This document shows, piece by piece, positions 25,558-35,123 of a stretch of 64,000 nt of DNA. The translations under genes and the position numbers were made by a program. Under the pieces are notes generated by a model that saw only the letters and a list, made by a program, of their open reading frames with translations, had not been told where the DNA came from and ran no database searches. Every line of letters begins with the position of its first letter. Position 1 is the first letter of the stretch. This DNA is from Chishuiella changwenlii (lineage in GTDB: Bacteria; Bacteroidota; Bacteroidia; Flavobacteriales; Weeksellaceae): contig NZ_FRBH01000004.1 of NCBI RefSeq assembly GCF_900142565.1, positions 124,001 through 188,000 on the forward strand. Reading direction: 5' to 3'.

Positions 25558-26520
25558 ATGAATAAGATTATAGAAAAAATAGATCCTGAATTATGGAAAG
25601 CAATACAATCAAGTCCCTTTAATGAAATTGAATATGAGGATTTACTAATTAATCATCCAGAGAAAATAAGAGAAGACGAAGCTAGATTAACAATTGGAGA
25701 AATTATTGAAATTCCAAAACAATTACATCTTGAAAATATCGAAATACCCTCTTCTGAAAAAGATAGAACAATTAGATTAAGAACCTACAGACCAAAGGGT
25801 AAAAAAAATCTGCCTATTTTAATTTACTTTCATGGAGGTGCATTTATTTATGGAACACCAGAACAATATGATTTCATTTTTTACAAATTAGCTTTAGACG
25901 CTGAATTGTTAATTGTGTCTGTTGATTATAGACTAGCTCCGGAATATCAATTTCCTGCTGCAATGGAAGATGGATACGACACATTATTATGGTTATCAGA
26001 ACATGCTCAACAATTAGATGGTGATAAAAAGAAAATGATTATTGGAGGAAGTAGTGCTGGAGCTACAATTGCTACCTCAATTACTCATTTGGCAAGAGAT
26101 AAAAAAGAAGTAAAGATTAATCATCAGTATTTATTGTATCCTCCTATGAGTCATCTTTTGCAAACTACTTCTATGCAAGAGTTAGCAAATGCACCAATGC
26201 AAACAAAAGAAGCTGCTAAATGGATGTGGACACATTATTTAAACAATCAGTTATCCAATCCTTCTCAATATGCTGTTCCATTACTAGAAGATAATTTTCA
26301 AAATCTTCCACCTGCTACCATCATAACATGCGAATTAGATCCATTAAAAGATGAAGCAGTAATTTATGCTGACTTATTAAAAGAAGCTGGAATAATGGTC
26401 AATTTATATGAAATAAAGGGAGCTGTTCATGCTTTCGATTTCTTTGAATGTACTTTATCAGATAATTTCTATCATCAGCAAGTAAAAATTTTTAATCAAA
26501 TTAAACATCAATTAAAATGA
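25558..26520 (+). CDS. Alpha/beta hydrolase, hormone-sensitive-lipase-like esterase
   Basis: A 320-residue esterase of bacterial family IV. The oxyanion motif is YFHGGAF, the nucleophile elbow GGSSAGA, the acid lies in CELDPLKDEA, and the histidine in GAVHAFDFF. All catalytic elements are in place. The 60-residue N-terminal cap is also typical. Substrate is likely a short-chain ester. It overlaps the next gene by 4 bases. Confidence 0.88.
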   Translation: MNKIIEKIDPELWKAIQSSPFNEIEYEDLLINHPEKIREDEARLTIGEIIEIPKQLHLENIEIPSSEKDRTIRLRTYRPKGKKNLPILIYFHGGAFIYGTPEQYDFIFYKLALDAELLIVSVDYRLAPEYQFPAAMEDGYDTLLWLSEHAQQLDGDKKKMIIGGSSAGATIATSITHLARDKKEVKINHQYLLYPPMSHLLQTTSMQELANAPMQTKEAAKWMWTHYLNNQLSNPSQYAVPLLEDNFQNLPPATIITCELDPLKDEAVIYADLLKEAGIMVNLYEIKGAVHAFDFFECTLSDNFYHQQVKIFNQIKHQLK

Positions 26521-27098
26521 AAAAAATAGTCGTAATCAATGGTCATCCTAACAAAGAAAGTTTTAATCACGCATTAGCAAATGCCTACATAGAAGCTGCT
26601 ATAAATAAAGGTGCAGAAGTTAAATATATTTCAATTGGAGAATTAGAGTTTAATCCAAATTTAGAATTTGGTTATCAGAAAAGAATGGAATTAGAACCAG
26701 ATTTGGTACAAGCTTTAGAAACTATAAAATGGAGCGATCATCAAGTTTGGATACATCCCATTTGGTGGTTAGGAATGCCTGCTATAATGAAAGGTTTTTT
26801 CGATAGAGCTTTTCTTCCCAGCATTACTTTCAAAACAATTAAAGGCAAAACCACTCAAGGTTTGTTAACAAGTGATACAGCTAGAATAATTACTACTGCG
26901 GGCGATTTATCTTATCATGAATATGAGAAAACATATCATTTAAGTGGACTTGTTCAATTACAAAAAGGAATTTTAGAATACTGTGGAGTATCATCCATAG
27001 AAAATAATTTTATTGGTCCTTTGAATGATTTAACTGAAAATGAAAGATTGCAATGGATAGAAAGAATAAAAGAAATAGCAATTAACGATGCTATATGA
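26517..27098 (+). CDS. NAD(P)H-dependent quinone oxidoreductase, flavodoxin-like fold
   Basis: A 193-residue FMN/FAD protein of the KefF/MdaB/NQO1 group. It begins KKIVVINGHPNKESFNHALANAY, the flavin phosphate loop, and shows WIHPIWWLGMPAIMKGFFDRAF, the diagnostic motif. It probably performs two-electron quinone reduction, detoxifying quinones or electrophiles. Translationally coupled to the esterase gene. Confidence 0.88.
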   Translation: MKKIVVINGHPNKESFNHALANAYIEAAINKGAEVKYISIGELEFNPNLEFGYQKRMELEPDLVQALETIKWSDHQVWIHPIWWLGMPAIMKGFFDRAFLPSITFKTIKGKTTQGLLTSDTARIITTAGDLSYHEYEKTYHLSGLVQLQKGILEYCGVSSIENNFIGPLNDLTENERLQWIERIKEIAINDAI

Positions 27099-27111
27099 TT
27101 TCAGATTAATC

Positions 27112-27147
27112 AAAAAAAATCCCAATGTAAACATTGGGATTTTTTTT
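27112..27147. terminator. Terminator between the quinone reductase operon and msrAB
   Basis: ATCCCAATGT / ACATTGGGAT flanked by A8 and T7 tracts, so it can serve both strands. Confidence 0.88.
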
Positions 27148-27151
27148 GATT

Positions 27152-28240
27152 TTATTTTTTCTTCTCAACTAAGGGAATGTATTTCTCATATCCTTTCGCT
27201 TTCATTTCTGCTAATGGAATAAATTTTAAAGAAGCACTATTAATACAGTATCTTAATCCTCCTTTTTCTTTAGGACCATCATCAAAAACATGACCTAAAT
27301 GAGCATCACCTGTTTTACTTCTCACCTCTGTTCTTTCCATTCCAAGAGTATTGTCCTTTTCTTCTTGTATCAATTTTGGACTAATTGGTTTAGAAAAACT
27401 TGGCCAACCACAACCTGCATCATATTTATCTGAAGAAGCGAATAAAGGCTCACCAGTTGTAATATCTACATAAATCCCTTCTCTAAACTCTTTATCATAC
27501 TCGTTACTATAAGGTCTTTCTGTTGCACTATTTTGCGTTACTTCGTATTGTAAAGGAGTTAAAACTTTTTTAAGTTCTTCTTTATCCTTTTTAGTATATT
27601 CACTTTTAGAAGCAGGATTTGCATTGCGTGCAATCTCAAACATAGCCGGTGTTATATGACAATATCCACCAGGATTCTTAGTTAAATAATCTTGATGATA
27701 ATTTTCTGCATCATAAAAATTATGAATTGGCTCTGCTTCTATCACAATTTTTTGATCGTATTGTTTTGATAAAGCAGCTAATTTTTCTTTTATAAGCTTC
27801 TCATCTTGTTTATTATTAAAATAGATTCCCGTTCTGTATTGCGTTCCTCTATCATTTCCTTGTTTGTTAAGACTTGTAGGGTCTATTGTTTTTAAATATA
27901 AATCGATCAACAAACCTAAATCTACTACTTTCGGATCATACGTTACTTTTACTGTTTCGGCAAAACCTGTATCGCCAGAAACCACATCTTCGTAAGTAGG
28001 ATTTTTTATTTTTCCGTTTGCATAACCTGTTGTTGTTTTGGTTACGCCACGTACTTGTTTAAAAAAGTGTTCTGTTCCCCAAAAACAACCTCCTGCAAAA
28101 TATATTTCGTTTGAATTACTGTCCATAATATTTTCGTTTGTACTGATTAATTTTTCTTTATTCTTATTACTCTTACAACCGAAGCTTGCAAATAAAACGC
28201 CAGTTATAAGAATTGTTCCAATGATGAATAGATTTCTCAT
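27152..28240 (-). CDS. msrAB: Methionine sulfoxide reductase MsrA-MsrB fusion, lipoprotein
   Basis: A 362-residue bifunctional enzyme. Lipobox FASFGC gives acylated cysteine 22. MsrA (residues 44-200) has the catalytic G-C52-FWG motif; MsrB (residues 225-345) has [17 protein letters not shown] and catalytic C332 in RYCINSASL. MsrB zinc CxxC pairs are absent. The two domains repair the S and R epimers of oxidised methionine, here in envelope proteins. Both active sites are intact. Confidence 0.93.
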   Translation of the reverse strand: MRNLFIIGTILITGVLFASFGCKSNKNKEKLISTNENIMDSNSNEIYFAGGCFWGTEHFFKQVRGVTKTTTGYANGKIKNPTYEDVVSGDTGFAETVKVTYDPKVVDLGLLIDLYLKTIDPTSLNKQGNDRGTQYRTGIYFNNKQDEKLIKEKLAALSKQYDQKIVIEAEPIHNFYDAENYHQDYLTKNPGGYCHITPAMFEIARNANPASKSEYTKKDKEELKKVLTPLQYEVTQNSATERPYSNEYDKEFREGIYVDITTGEPLFASSDKYDAGCGWPSFSKPISPKLIQEEKDNTLGMERTEVRSKTGDAHLGHVFDDGPKEKGGLRYCINSASLKFIPLAEMKAKGYEKYIPLVEKKK

Positions 28241-28519
28241 GATTCCTTATTTTTTTATTGATGTAAAAAGTGTAATTCTAAATCCTAGATACAGAATATC
28301 TTTTAGTAAAAAAGAAGTCTGTAACAGGAATACCGTCTATATTTTTTTCAAGTATTAGGTATGGTAAATAAGTAACTAATTGCTACTATAAAGATACAAA
28401 TAACTACAATATTTAAATAATTTTAAAGCGAATAGAATATGATGTATAATTATCTTTTAATCATACAACAAATTACAAACCAATGTCAAAAAAAGGAAAG
28501 TTAAAAATATGCTACTTTA

Positions 28520-29134
28520 TTAAAACTTATTATCTGAATAAGGAATACGATGTTGAATAGAACGAACTAAAGTAGCTTCATCAGCGTACTCTAACTCATC
28601 TCCCACTCCTAGCCCTCTAGCTATAGTAGAAAAAATAATGTTAGTTTCTTTTAACTGACGATATAAATAGAAGACTGTCGTATCACCTTCCATTGTAGAA
28701 CTCAATGCAAAAATAATTTCTTTTACCTCTTCATTTTTTACACGATTCACTAAAGTATCAATATTTAATTGTCCTGGTCCAATCCCTTCCATTGGCGATA
28801 TTTTACCTCCTAAAACGTGATATTGACCTCTAAATTGACCTGTATTTTCTATCGCCATTACATCTCGCACATCTTCTACAACACAAATTGTTGTTTCGTC
28901 ACGCAATGGATTACTGCAAATTTCACATACATCATCATCAGAAATTGTATGACAATGTTTGCAATATTTTACATCGTTCACCAAATGTGCTAACGCTTCA
29001 GACAATGCTGTAGTTTGAGATTTTGGTCTATTAAGCATATGTAAAACCAGTCGCAATGCCGTCCTTTTACCAATTCCTGGTAAATTAGACATTTCTTCTA
29101 CTGCTTTTTCTAGTACCTTACTGGGATAGTTCAT
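28520..29134 (-). CDS. recR: Recombination protein RecR
   Basis: A 204-residue DNA-clamp protein of the RecFOR pathway. Residues 10-30 form the helix-hairpin-helix ([17 protein letters not shown]), followed by the zinc finger [16 protein letters not shown] and the Toprim domain with CVVEDVRDV. Length and order are standard for RecR. It is divergent from the sodium symporter gene. Confidence 0.96.
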   Translation of the reverse strand: MNYPSKVLEKAVEEMSNLPGIGKRTALRLVLHMLNRPKSQTTALSEALAHLVNDVKYCKHCHTISDDDVCEICSNPLRDETTICVVEDVRDVMAIENTGQFRGQYHVLGGKISPMEGIGPGQLNIDTLVNRVKNEEVKEIIFALSSTMEGDTTVFYLYRQLKETNIIFSTIARGLGVGDELEYADEATLVRSIQHRIPYSDNKF

Positions 29135-29210
29135 CTGATAAAAAAATTATAGAATGCAAATTTACACTTTATCTGTGTAAAATTAATCTTCCTCATTTAC
29201 TCAAAAATAC

Positions 29211-29218
29211 TAAATTTG
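29211..29218 (+). promoter_or_regulatory. -7 element upstream of sodium symporter gene
   Basis: TAAATTTG fits TANNTTTG and lies 22 bases before the start codon. No clear -33 TTG. Confidence 0.4.
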
Positions 29219-29240
29219 GACATATTTACTAAATATCAAT

Positions 29241-30797
29241 ATGAATTCAACAATTTTACTGCTTTGTGTCATCGTATACTTTGTGGGACTTTTAGTTATC
29301 TCTTACTTCACGAGCCGAAATTCGGACAACCAATCTTTTTTTAACGGAAATAAAAAAAGTAAATGGTGGCTAGTAGCTTTCGGTATGATTGGAACAAGTT
29401 TAAGTGGTGTTACATTTATTTCTGTTCCGGGGACAGTTGGAAAACTAACGGGGACAGAATACATTTATGGTGGTTTCGAATATTACATGATGGTAATTGG
29501 TTTTTTCCTTGGTTACTTTATCGTAGCAGGAGTTTTATTACCCTTGTATTACCGTATGAATTTAACCTCTATTTATACCTACTTAGGAAAACGTTTTAAT
29601 GTAGAAGCACATAAAATGGGTTCGGTATTCTTTATTATATCTCGAGGAATTGGCGCTACAGCACGTTTGTATTTAGTAGTTAATGTATTGCAAATATTTT
29701 TATTAGATAATCTTGGAGTTCCATTTTGGGCAACAACTTTTGTCTTATTATTAATGATATTATTGTACACGTTTGAAGGTGGTGTAAAAACAATTGTTGT
29801 TACTGATACCTTACAAACTTCATTTATGATTATTAGTTTAATTGCTTGTATTTGGTTTATCTTATCTCAACTTAATTTATCTGTTAGTGAGGCTTATGAT
29901 GTGATGCAAGCAAAGAATTATACGCACTTTATTAATCTTGATCCTAATTCTAAAACCTATTTCTTAAAAACAATTTTAGGAGGAATGTTTATTACAATTG
30001 CAATGACAGGATTAGATCAAGAAATGATGCAGAAAAATATTTCTGTAGATAATCTAAAAAACTCAAAAAAGAACATGTTAACCTTTGCAGGAACTTTACT
30101 TATTGTAAATCTTGCTTTTCTTTTTCTTGGTGGATTGCTTTATTTATATGCAATGAGCAAAGGAGGTTTTTACACTGCTGACGGTTTTATGATGCAACAA
30201 GGCGGACAAAATATTATGGGAGATGATATGTTTCCTGCTTTGTCTCTTTTAGGAGAACATTTCCCAATGGCTATTGCAATTATTTTTATTATTGGATTAA
30301 TTTCTGCTTTATTTCCTTCTGCAGATGGTGCCTTAACAGCTGTTACAAGTTCTTTTTGTGTGGATTTATTAAACTTAAATAATGATGAAAATAAAACTGA
30401 AAAAGAGAAAAAGAAAATCAGAATAAGAGTTCATTTAATTTTCACAATCATTTTCTTTATTTTGATTATGCTGTTTAAAATTATCAATAATAAATCTATT
30501 ATTTACCTTGTAATGGAGGTTGCTGGTTATACTTACGGTCCTCTTTTAGGATTATTTGCTTTTGGAATTTTAACGAAACGAAATATTTATAAACAATTTG
30601 CAATTGTAATTGTTGCTTTATTAGCTCCAGTTATAACGTATATCATCAACGAATTGGTTACAAACTTTACAGATTATAGAATTGGTGTAGAATTAATTAT
30701 CCTAAATGGATTATTAACTTTTATCGGTTTATGGTTAGTGAGTAGCCAACGTAGAATTGAAGAAGATAAAGATCTTGGGATAACAACAAAATTATAA
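29241..30797 (+). CDS. Sodium:solute symporter (SSS family)
   Basis: A 518-residue membrane protein with about 13 helices. The first segments (FVGLLVISYFTSRNSDNQSFFNGN, KSKWWLVAFGMIGTSLSGVTFISVPG) are characteristic of SSS transporters, with the GTSLSGVTFI sodium-site helix and TDTLQTSFMI. The solute is not predictable. The next small gene is only 19 bases downstream, in the same transcript, a pairing I regard as conserved in the phylum. Confidence 0.9.
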   Translation: MNSTILLLCVIVYFVGLLVISYFTSRNSDNQSFFNGNKKSKWWLVAFGMIGTSLSGVTFISVPGTVGKLTGTEYIYGGFEYYMMVIGFFLGYFIVAGVLLPLYYRMNLTSIYTYLGKRFNVEAHKMGSVFFIISRGIGATARLYLVVNVLQIFLLDNLGVPFWATTFVLLLMILLYTFEGGVKTIVVTDTLQTSFMIISLIACIWFILSQLNLSVSEAYDVMQAKNYTHFINLDPNSKTYFLKTILGGMFITIAMTGLDQEMMQKNISVDNLKNSKKNMLTFAGTLLIVNLAFLFLGGLLYLYAMSKGGFYTADGFMMQQGGQNIMGDDMFPALSLLGEHFPMAIAIIFIIGLISALFPSADGALTAVTSSFCVDLLNLNNDENKTEKEKKKIRIRVHLIFTIIFFILIMLFKIINNKSIIYLVMEVAGYTYGPLLGLFAFGILTKRNIYKQFAIVIVALLAPVITYIINELVTNFTDYRIGVELIILNGLLTFIGLWLVSSQRRIEEDKDLGITTKL

Positions 30798-30816
30798 TTG
30801 GAAAGATTTTTTTGAA

Positions 30817-31056
30817 ATGGAAAAGAAACTAAAATTAATATGGGATTTTTATGGTCCCGATGCTATACCGACTGCAAAACATCATGCTATACATTTAAAA
30901 CAGTATGCAGAAAAAGAAAAGTTACAAAGTTCACTTTCGGAATTTGTAGAGATTGAACCAGAATATGCAGTTGCTTATTTGGTGGTAGTAGAATCTGAAA
31001 TGATGAAAGTTCGCGATGCACTTATACCTCATCGTGGGGAATGGCATAATGAGTAA
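30817..31056 (+). CDS. Conserved small protein following the symporter
   Basis: A 79-residue soluble protein, with WDFYGPDAIPTAKHHAIHLKQYA at the start and EPEYAVAYLVVVESEM in the middle. It has no signal or membrane segment. It is probably co-transcribed with the sodium symporter. Function unknown. Confidence 0.75.
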   Translation: MEKKLKLIWDFYGPDAIPTAKHHAIHLKQYAEKEKLQSSLSEFVEIEPEYAVAYLVVVESEMMKVRDALIPHRGEWHNE

Positions 31057-31066
31057 TAATTTAACA

Positions 31067-31097
31067 AAAAAAGAGAAACTTGTAGTTTCTCTTTTTT
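31067..31097 (+). terminator. Terminator after symporter operon
   Basis: AAAAAAGAGAAACT / AGTTTCTCTTTTTT with a 3-base loop. Confidence 0.88.
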
Positions 31098-31121
31098 AGT
31101 ACATCGATAATAAATTTTATA

Positions 31122-31583
31122 ATGAAAGAATACAACTTAGAACTTTTTGCAGATTACTTTCAATTTTATATTTCAGACGAAAATTCTGAAAGTAATTTAG
31201 GTGAATATTGGACAGATTTTGCTGTAGAAAATATGATTGCATTTGCAGATGGAATTATAGGAATTGGCACTGCAAGAAATATGGATGTTCCAGTTAAATT
31301 ACAAATTTTGAATTCTGAACCAGAAGAAGATAATTTCAAATCCTACGATAAAGTAAATGAATGTGATTTAGATGTAAAATCTGGAAAAATTGTTATTGCT
31401 GGTTGCACAGATTATTTCCCAGATGCACTAAGAATCCCATTAATCAATGGTATTTATAGAGTACGTATTTGCTATGGTAAATTAAATACTCTAGATGAAA
31501 CAGGTTTAGAAGGAGAAGATTATTATGAAGTTTATATGTGGAAAACTGAATTTCATAGTCAATTAAAAATTCTAAAAAAATAG
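31122..31583 (+). CDS. Conserved hypothetical protein, possibly ComJ-like
   Basis: A 153-residue soluble acidic protein with the pattern DYFQFYISDE near the start, AFADGIIGIGTARNMDVPV in the middle and GIYRVRICYGKLNTL toward the end. I know this pattern from widespread uncharacterised proteins; similarity to competence nuclease inhibitors (ComJ) is weak and not relied on. No partner nuclease gene is adjacent. Confidence 0.65.
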   Translation: MKEYNLELFADYFQFYISDENSESNLGEYWTDFAVENMIAFADGIIGIGTARNMDVPVKLQILNSEPEEDNFKSYDKVNECDLDVKSGKIVIAGCTDYFPDALRIPLINGIYRVRICYGKLNTLDETGLEGEDYYEVYMWKTEFHSQLKILKK

Positions 31584-31603
31584 AATAAAATTATAATCTA
31601 CAA

Positions 31604-32188
31604 ATGGATATAGACTCGCTATTGCTTATGTTCTTATTTATATTAGCATTTATTGGAATTCCTGTTGGAATTGGATTATTACTATATTTTATTCCTAAAA
31701 AACTTGGCTATCCTAAAATCGCTAAATATCTAATAATCTTATATGGAATTTTTGTATTAACTATGGTTTTTTATACGATGTTTAGTGACGAACTATTCTC
31801 TAAAAACAGTGCAAAAGAATTAGTAGAGGAACAAAACATTCAATTAAAAGACGATTTCGAGTTATTAACAAATAAAAGTATGAGTGCTATTGGAGATTAC
31901 TATCATACTTTTACTTTAAGCATTTCCCCACAAGATAAACAAGAAGCTATAACTAGAATTAAAAATTCTGATAATTTCACATCTAACACAGACTCCATAG
32001 ATACATTCATGTATCAAAAAGTTCAAAATAGATATTTTGGAAAAAAAATAATTCAAAATTATGAAACTGAAAGCTCTTTTGTTCGAGAATATTTTGAACC
32101 AAGTGGACGCGAAGGATATGCTGCTACATTTAGACGTATTAGTATAAGCAAAATAAATAATGAATTACAGTTTGAAGATATTGATTAA
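31604..32188 (+). CDS. Two-helix membrane hypothetical protein
   Basis: A 194-residue protein with two N-terminal membrane helices (about residues 5-29 and 41-62) followed by a soluble domain of ~130 residues containing QLKDDFELLTNKS and DYYHTFTLSISPQDK. No family recognised. The gene follows the previous one by 20 bases and may be co-transcribed. Confidence 0.65.
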   Translation: MDIDSLLLMFLFILAFIGIPVGIGLLLYFIPKKLGYPKIAKYLIILYGIFVLTMVFYTMFSDELFSKNSAKELVEEQNIQLKDDFELLTNKSMSAIGDYYHTFTLSISPQDKQEAITRIKNSDNFTSNTDSIDTFMYQKVQNRYFGKKIIQNYETESSFVREYFEPSGREGYAATFRRISISKINNELQFEDID

Positions 32189-32403
32189 CAGTATTACTTA
32201 CATCAAAATCTTATTTTTTTAAGTAAGCAATTTCAGAAAAACAGACTTCACAAAGCATCATAAAATTGAGTGTTTTTTCTCAAAAAAATGTATCTAAATC
32301 TTAAAAGGAAAATCTTAAAAAAATTATCTTATTTTCGATGAGAAATTTTAATTGGATTTTACTCCAATAAAATATCAGATACAATACTAAATAAAAACAC
32401 TAA

Positions 32404-33666
32404 ATGAAACACACTATTTACTCTATTGCATGCTCTACATTGCTACTTTTATCTAACTCATTAATTGCCCAAAAAGATAAATTTAATTACTACATCGCTG
32501 GCGAAGAAGGAAAACTTCAAATCCTTAATGAGGAAGGAAAACCAATCACAAATGAAACTTTTAACTATATAGGAAGTTTTTCTGAAGGATTATTTCCTGT
32601 AGAGAAAAACGAAAAATATGGTTTTATTAATAGTAAAGGGAAAATTGTTATTCCATTAGAATTTGATTTTGCAAATGAAATGTATGAAGGCGTTTCTATA
32701 GTAAAAAACAAAGGTAAATATGGGCTTATTAATAAAAAGGGAAAATATAAAATAAAACCCGAATTAGAGGATGTCTATTTTGATAATTTAAAGGAAGGTA
32801 TCATCACATTTTCCAAAGATGGATTAGTTGGATTAATGGATAAAAATGGAAAAGTTCTAATCCCTAATAAGTACAAAAGAATCGGAAAAATTGAAAATGG
32901 ATATGTTAATGCTTTAAAAGATGGAAAATATGGACTTATTGACCTTAAAGGAAACGTTATTCTTCCTTTTCGTTACGCTTATTTAGCAGATTATAACAAT
33001 GGACATTCGTTATCTTTTAAAGAAACTGAAGAAGGAAAAATGGGACTTATAGATATAAAAGGAAATGTACTTTTAGCCCCTGAATACGAATTTGTTTTTA
33101 CACAAGATGATGGTTTTATCTCGTTGAAAAAAAATGGTAAAAAAGGAATGGCTGACAAATATGGTAAAATTCTAATCCCAACTGAATACAAAGAAGATTA
33201 TCAAACATATAACGAAGGTTTAATCCTGTTAGAAAAAGACAAAAAATTTGGTTTTGCAAATGAAAAAGGAGAAATCACAATTCCACTTATTTATGATGAA
33301 GCAAATGAATTCAGCGAAGGTCTAGCTCCTGTTCTGAAAGATGGAAAATGGGGTTATATTAATACAAAAGGAGAAACGGTAATTGATTTTCAATTTGTAG
33401 GTGTTATGTTATCTTTTTCGGATGGATTTGCAGCTTATGGAAAAAGAAATTATTCTTCTGGAGCACATTATACTTCTGATAAATGGGGAATGATTGATAA
33501 GAAAGGTAATATCGTAATAGACAATAAATACAATCGCATTGAAACTGGTTACAATGGAAATTTTATTGTTGAGCTAGATGAGAAAAAATTACTTATTAAT
33601 AACAAAGAAGAAGTAATTACTGTTTTAAAATATGATGAGCGACCAATCATGATGGAAGCGAATTAA
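32404..33666 (+). CDS. Secreted WG-repeat protein
   Basis: A 420-residue protein with signal peptide ending LIAQ and about eight WG-type repeats, each with the form KYGFINSKGKIVIPLEFD (for example KYGLINKKGKYKI, KYGLIDLKGNVILPF, KWGYINTKGETVI, KWGMIDKKGNIVI). The repeats are thought to form a beta-propeller-like or solenoid scaffold. The role is unknown; extracytoplasmic binding is likely. Confidence 0.88.
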   Translation: MKHTIYSIACSTLLLLSNSLIAQKDKFNYYIAGEEGKLQILNEEGKPITNETFNYIGSFSEGLFPVEKNEKYGFINSKGKIVIPLEFDFANEMYEGVSIVKNKGKYGLINKKGKYKIKPELEDVYFDNLKEGIITFSKDGLVGLMDKNGKVLIPNKYKRIGKIENGYVNALKDGKYGLIDLKGNVILPFRYAYLADYNNGHSLSFKETEEGKMGLIDIKGNVLLAPEYEFVFTQDDGFISLKKNGKKGMADKYGKILIPTEYKEDYQTYNEGLILLEKDKKFGFANEKGEITIPLIYDEANEFSEGLAPVLKDGKWGYINTKGETVIDFQFVGVMLSFSDGFAAYGKRNYSSGAHYTSDKWGMIDKKGNIVIDNKYNRIETGYNGNFIVELDEKKLLINNKEEVITVLKYDERPIMMEAN

Positions 33667-33700
33667 AAATACCTCTCAAATTAACACTAAAAAACACAAA

Positions 33701-34255
33701 ATGAAGAAACAATTCTACAATTATACGATACAATTTATTAAAGAAATAATTCCAGTAATTGCTGGTATTTTAATCGCTCTTTTTATTGATAATTGGAATA
33801 ATGATAGAAAAGACAAAGCTTATATTAACCAAGTGTTTTATACGATCGACAGCGAACTAAAAGACTCTAAAGAAAGTATTCTTGAAATAGTTCCTTCGCA
33901 AAAATCTTTAGTCGATTCTCTAGAATTTTATTCAAACAATAATCAATTAAATGTAATGGATGTTATAAAAAAAGCTGGAGGAGTTCGTGTTCCTCAAATA
34001 AAAACAAGTGCATGGAAATCTGTTTCGAATTATAAAATTGATTTAATTAGTTACAACAAAATCACAACACTTTCTAACATTGAAGAGCAAAAAGAGATTT
34101 TAAAAGATAAAAGTGAATTCTTGTTGAATATGGCTTATTCTAACTTATACGAAAAAGATAAAAATAAAAAACAAACTGTAAAAATGCTTCTATTAGATAT
34201 TATTCAGACCGAAAATACAATTCATAAACTTATTGAAGTTTATAATAAAGAGTAA
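33701..34255 (+). CDS. Single-pass membrane hypothetical protein, DUF6090-like
   Basis: A 184-residue protein with one membrane helix near residues 15-30 (IIPVIAGILIALFIDNWNNDRK) and a predicted helical periplasmic or cytoplasmic domain. The GILIALxIxNWNxxRK segment is typical of a Bacteroidota family of uncharacterised proteins; family naming is from memory of that motif. It lies 34 bases after the WG-repeat gene. Confidence 0.7.
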   Translation: MKKQFYNYTIQFIKEIIPVIAGILIALFIDNWNNDRKDKAYINQVFYTIDSELKDSKESILEIVPSQKSLVDSLEFYSNNNQLNVMDVIKKAGGVRVPQIKTSAWKSVSNYKIDLISYNKITTLSNIEEQKEILKDKSEFLLNMAYSNLYEKDKNKKQTVKMLLLDIIQTENTIHKLIEVYNKE

Positions 34256-34270
34256 AGTTCTTAAATCATT

Positions 34271-34278
34271 TATCTTTG
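34271..34278 (+). promoter_or_regulatory. -7 element upstream of the LOG gene
   Basis: TATCTTTG fits TANNTTTG, 29 bases before the start codon; the -33 is not clear. Confidence 0.4.
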
Positions 34279-34307
34279 CCATTCAAAAATTGTAAAAAGA
34301 AGAAATT

Positions 34308-34889
34308 ATGAAAAGAGTGACTGTATTTTGTGGTTCTAGTTTTGGAACTGAAAAAATATATGAAGAGCAAGCTTATGAACTAGGTATGTTTTTAGCAAAT
34401 AAAAACATTGAATTAGTTTATGGTGGTGCTAATGTTGGATTAATGGGAGCTGTTGCAAATGGTGTTATAGAGAATAACGGAAAAGTGATTGGAGTTTTAC
34501 CTACATTTCTAAAAAATGTTGAAATAGCACATGAAGGTCTTACGGAACTTATTGTCGTAGATACTATGCACCAAAGAAAAACTAAAATGGATGAACTATC
34601 TGATGGCGTAATTACTTTACCTGGAGGTTTTGGTACATTAGAAGAATTTTTTGAAATGCTTACATGGGCTCAACTTGGCTTACATAAAAAACCAATTGCC
34701 ATTTTAAATATTAATGGTTTTTATGATGAACTTTTATCATTTACACAAACAATGGTAGATAAAGGTTTTCTAAAACAAGTTAATCAAGAAATGTTAATTG
34801 TGAGTGATAACATTGAAGATTTATTAAATAAAATGCACAATTATCAAGCTCCAAATGTTGGAAAATGGATTAATAAAGAAGAAGTTTAA
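34308..34889 (+). CDS. LOG-family cytokinin riboside 5'-monophosphate phosphoribohydrolase-like protein
   Basis: A 193-residue Rossmann-like enzyme of the TIGR00730/LOG family, with VFCGSSFG at the start, YGGANVGLMGAVANG and the diagnostic PGGFGTLEEFFE motif. LOG enzymes split nucleoside monophosphates into base and ribose phosphate. The usual bacterial substrate is probably AMP; true cytokinin release is not implied. Confidence 0.9.
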   Translation: MKRVTVFCGSSFGTEKIYEEQAYELGMFLANKNIELVYGGANVGLMGAVANGVIENNGKVIGVLPTFLKNVEIAHEGLTELIVVDTMHQRKTKMDELSDGVITLPGGFGTLEEFFEMLTWAQLGLHKKPIAILNINGFYDELLSFTQTMVDKGFLKQVNQEMLIVSDNIEDLLNKMHNYQAPNVGKWINKEEV

Positions 34890-34940
34890 GCTTTAAATAA
34901 ACTCAAAAGATAAAAAAATATAAACACTTTATATTTTAAG

Positions 34941-34976
34941 AAAACCTTGTTGTATTAATATCCAACAAGGTTTTTA
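34941..34976 (+). terminator. Terminator after LOG gene
   Basis: AAAACCTTGTTG pairs with CAACAAGGTTTT across a 10-base loop, with T-tail. Confidence 0.85.
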
Positions 34977-35093
34977 TTTTTCCATTAATCAAATTACTAT
35001 TTGTTTATATTACACTTTTATTGGTCATTTTACTACTGTAGAAAAATCACTATTATTTATGATTCTTCATTTTTTTAGCGAACAAAAAAAGGT

Positions 35094-35101
35094 TATTTTT
35101 G
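35094..35101 (+). promoter_or_regulatory. -7 element upstream of the transketolase operon
   Basis: TATTTTTG fits TANNTTTG and lies 22 bases before the transketolase start. Confidence 0.45.
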
Positions 35102-35123
35102 TTACAGAAATTATTTATAAAAG

